From positions 1 through 13,157 of the forward strand of contig NZ_JOGO01000111.1 in the NCBI RefSeq assembly GCF_000719475.1: a DNA stretch of 13,157 nt. The letters run 5' to 3'. How positions within the stretch are numbered: the stretch's first letter is position 1; every line of letters begins with the position of its first letter. A model generated the notes under the pieces. It saw only the letters and a program-made list of their open reading frames with translations, made no database searches and was not told the origin of the DNA. This DNA is from Streptomyces sp. NRRL F-5630 (GTDB lineage: Bacteria; Actinomycetota; Actinomycetes; Streptomycetales; Streptomycetaceae). This document shows, piece after piece, positions 13,004 through 13,157 of this stretch. A program made the translations under genes and the position numbers.

Positions 13004-13157
13004 CCGTACCGTCTCCCCCTGCCAGCCTCGCTCGCGCCGCACTCGAACCTCCGCGCGCGGTACGGAAATCATGCCGCATCGGGGGACGGAGGGGGGTGGG
13101 CGGCCTGTGAGCGGGCGGAGGAGGGGCGGAGCAGGGGAGGTTCCGGCGGCCCTGAGG
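13004..13157 (-). other. Region upstream of eccC, partial
   Basis: This carries the eccC ribosome binding site (complement of GGGGGAG, at 13013-13019) and presumably its promoter, but no clear -35/-10 pair is seen. The eccC frame stays open to 13072; those 23 extra codons have no good ribosome binding site. Nothing else is supported before the window ends. Confidence 0.4.

Overview
The window is very GC-rich. Its GC-biased codons, purine-rich ribosome binding sites and lipoproteins with Gly/Ser/Asp-rich linkers after the lipobox are typical of an actinomycete, most likely Streptomyces or a close relative; this is inferred from style, as no species marker is present. The region looks like part of a type VII (ESX/WXG100) secretion locus carrying a small, actively duplicating family of lipoproteins.

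Layout, left to right. (1) A NagD-like HAD-IIA phosphatase (253-1032, +), probably an unrelated housekeeping gene, is followed by two strong hairpins that separate it from the convergent WXG100 gene. (2) Two small WXG100 proteins are divergently transcribed from a shared 172-bp region (1167-1442, -; 1615-1935, +). (3) A lipoprotein cluster on the plus strand holds copy 1 (2306-3312), which appears broken by a one-base frameshift in a C-run; a decayed internal fragment (around 3646-3711); two related non-coding repeat segments (1998-2140 and 3782-3938), each upstream of a lipoprotein gene; and intact copy 2 (4098-5099). (4) A 704-residue protein (5199-7313, -) has no signal peptide and a WXG-like helical N-terminus. 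(5) Intact lipoprotein copy 3 (7502-8488, +) is divergent from it. (6) A 1482-residue EccC/EssC-type FtsK/SpoIIIE ATPase (8555-13003, -) has a degenerate FHA domain, two membrane segments and three ATPase modules, of which only the first has a canonical Walker A lysine.

How the parts may fit together (inference): EccC is the motor of a type VII secretion machine; the WXG100 proteins are its small substrates or chaperone partners; the 704-residue protein is a candidate large substrate; and the lipoproteins, anchored on the outer face of the membrane, are candidate accessory factors at the exit side. No EccB, EccD, EccE or mycosin gene lies inside the window, so the rest of the machine must be elsewhere. 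The most unusual element is the lipoprotein family. Its three members have almost the same length (335 after frame repair, 333 and 328 residues), all place the lipobox cysteine at residue 22, share a C-terminal domain with two cysteines, and are surrounded by dead pieces of the same family.
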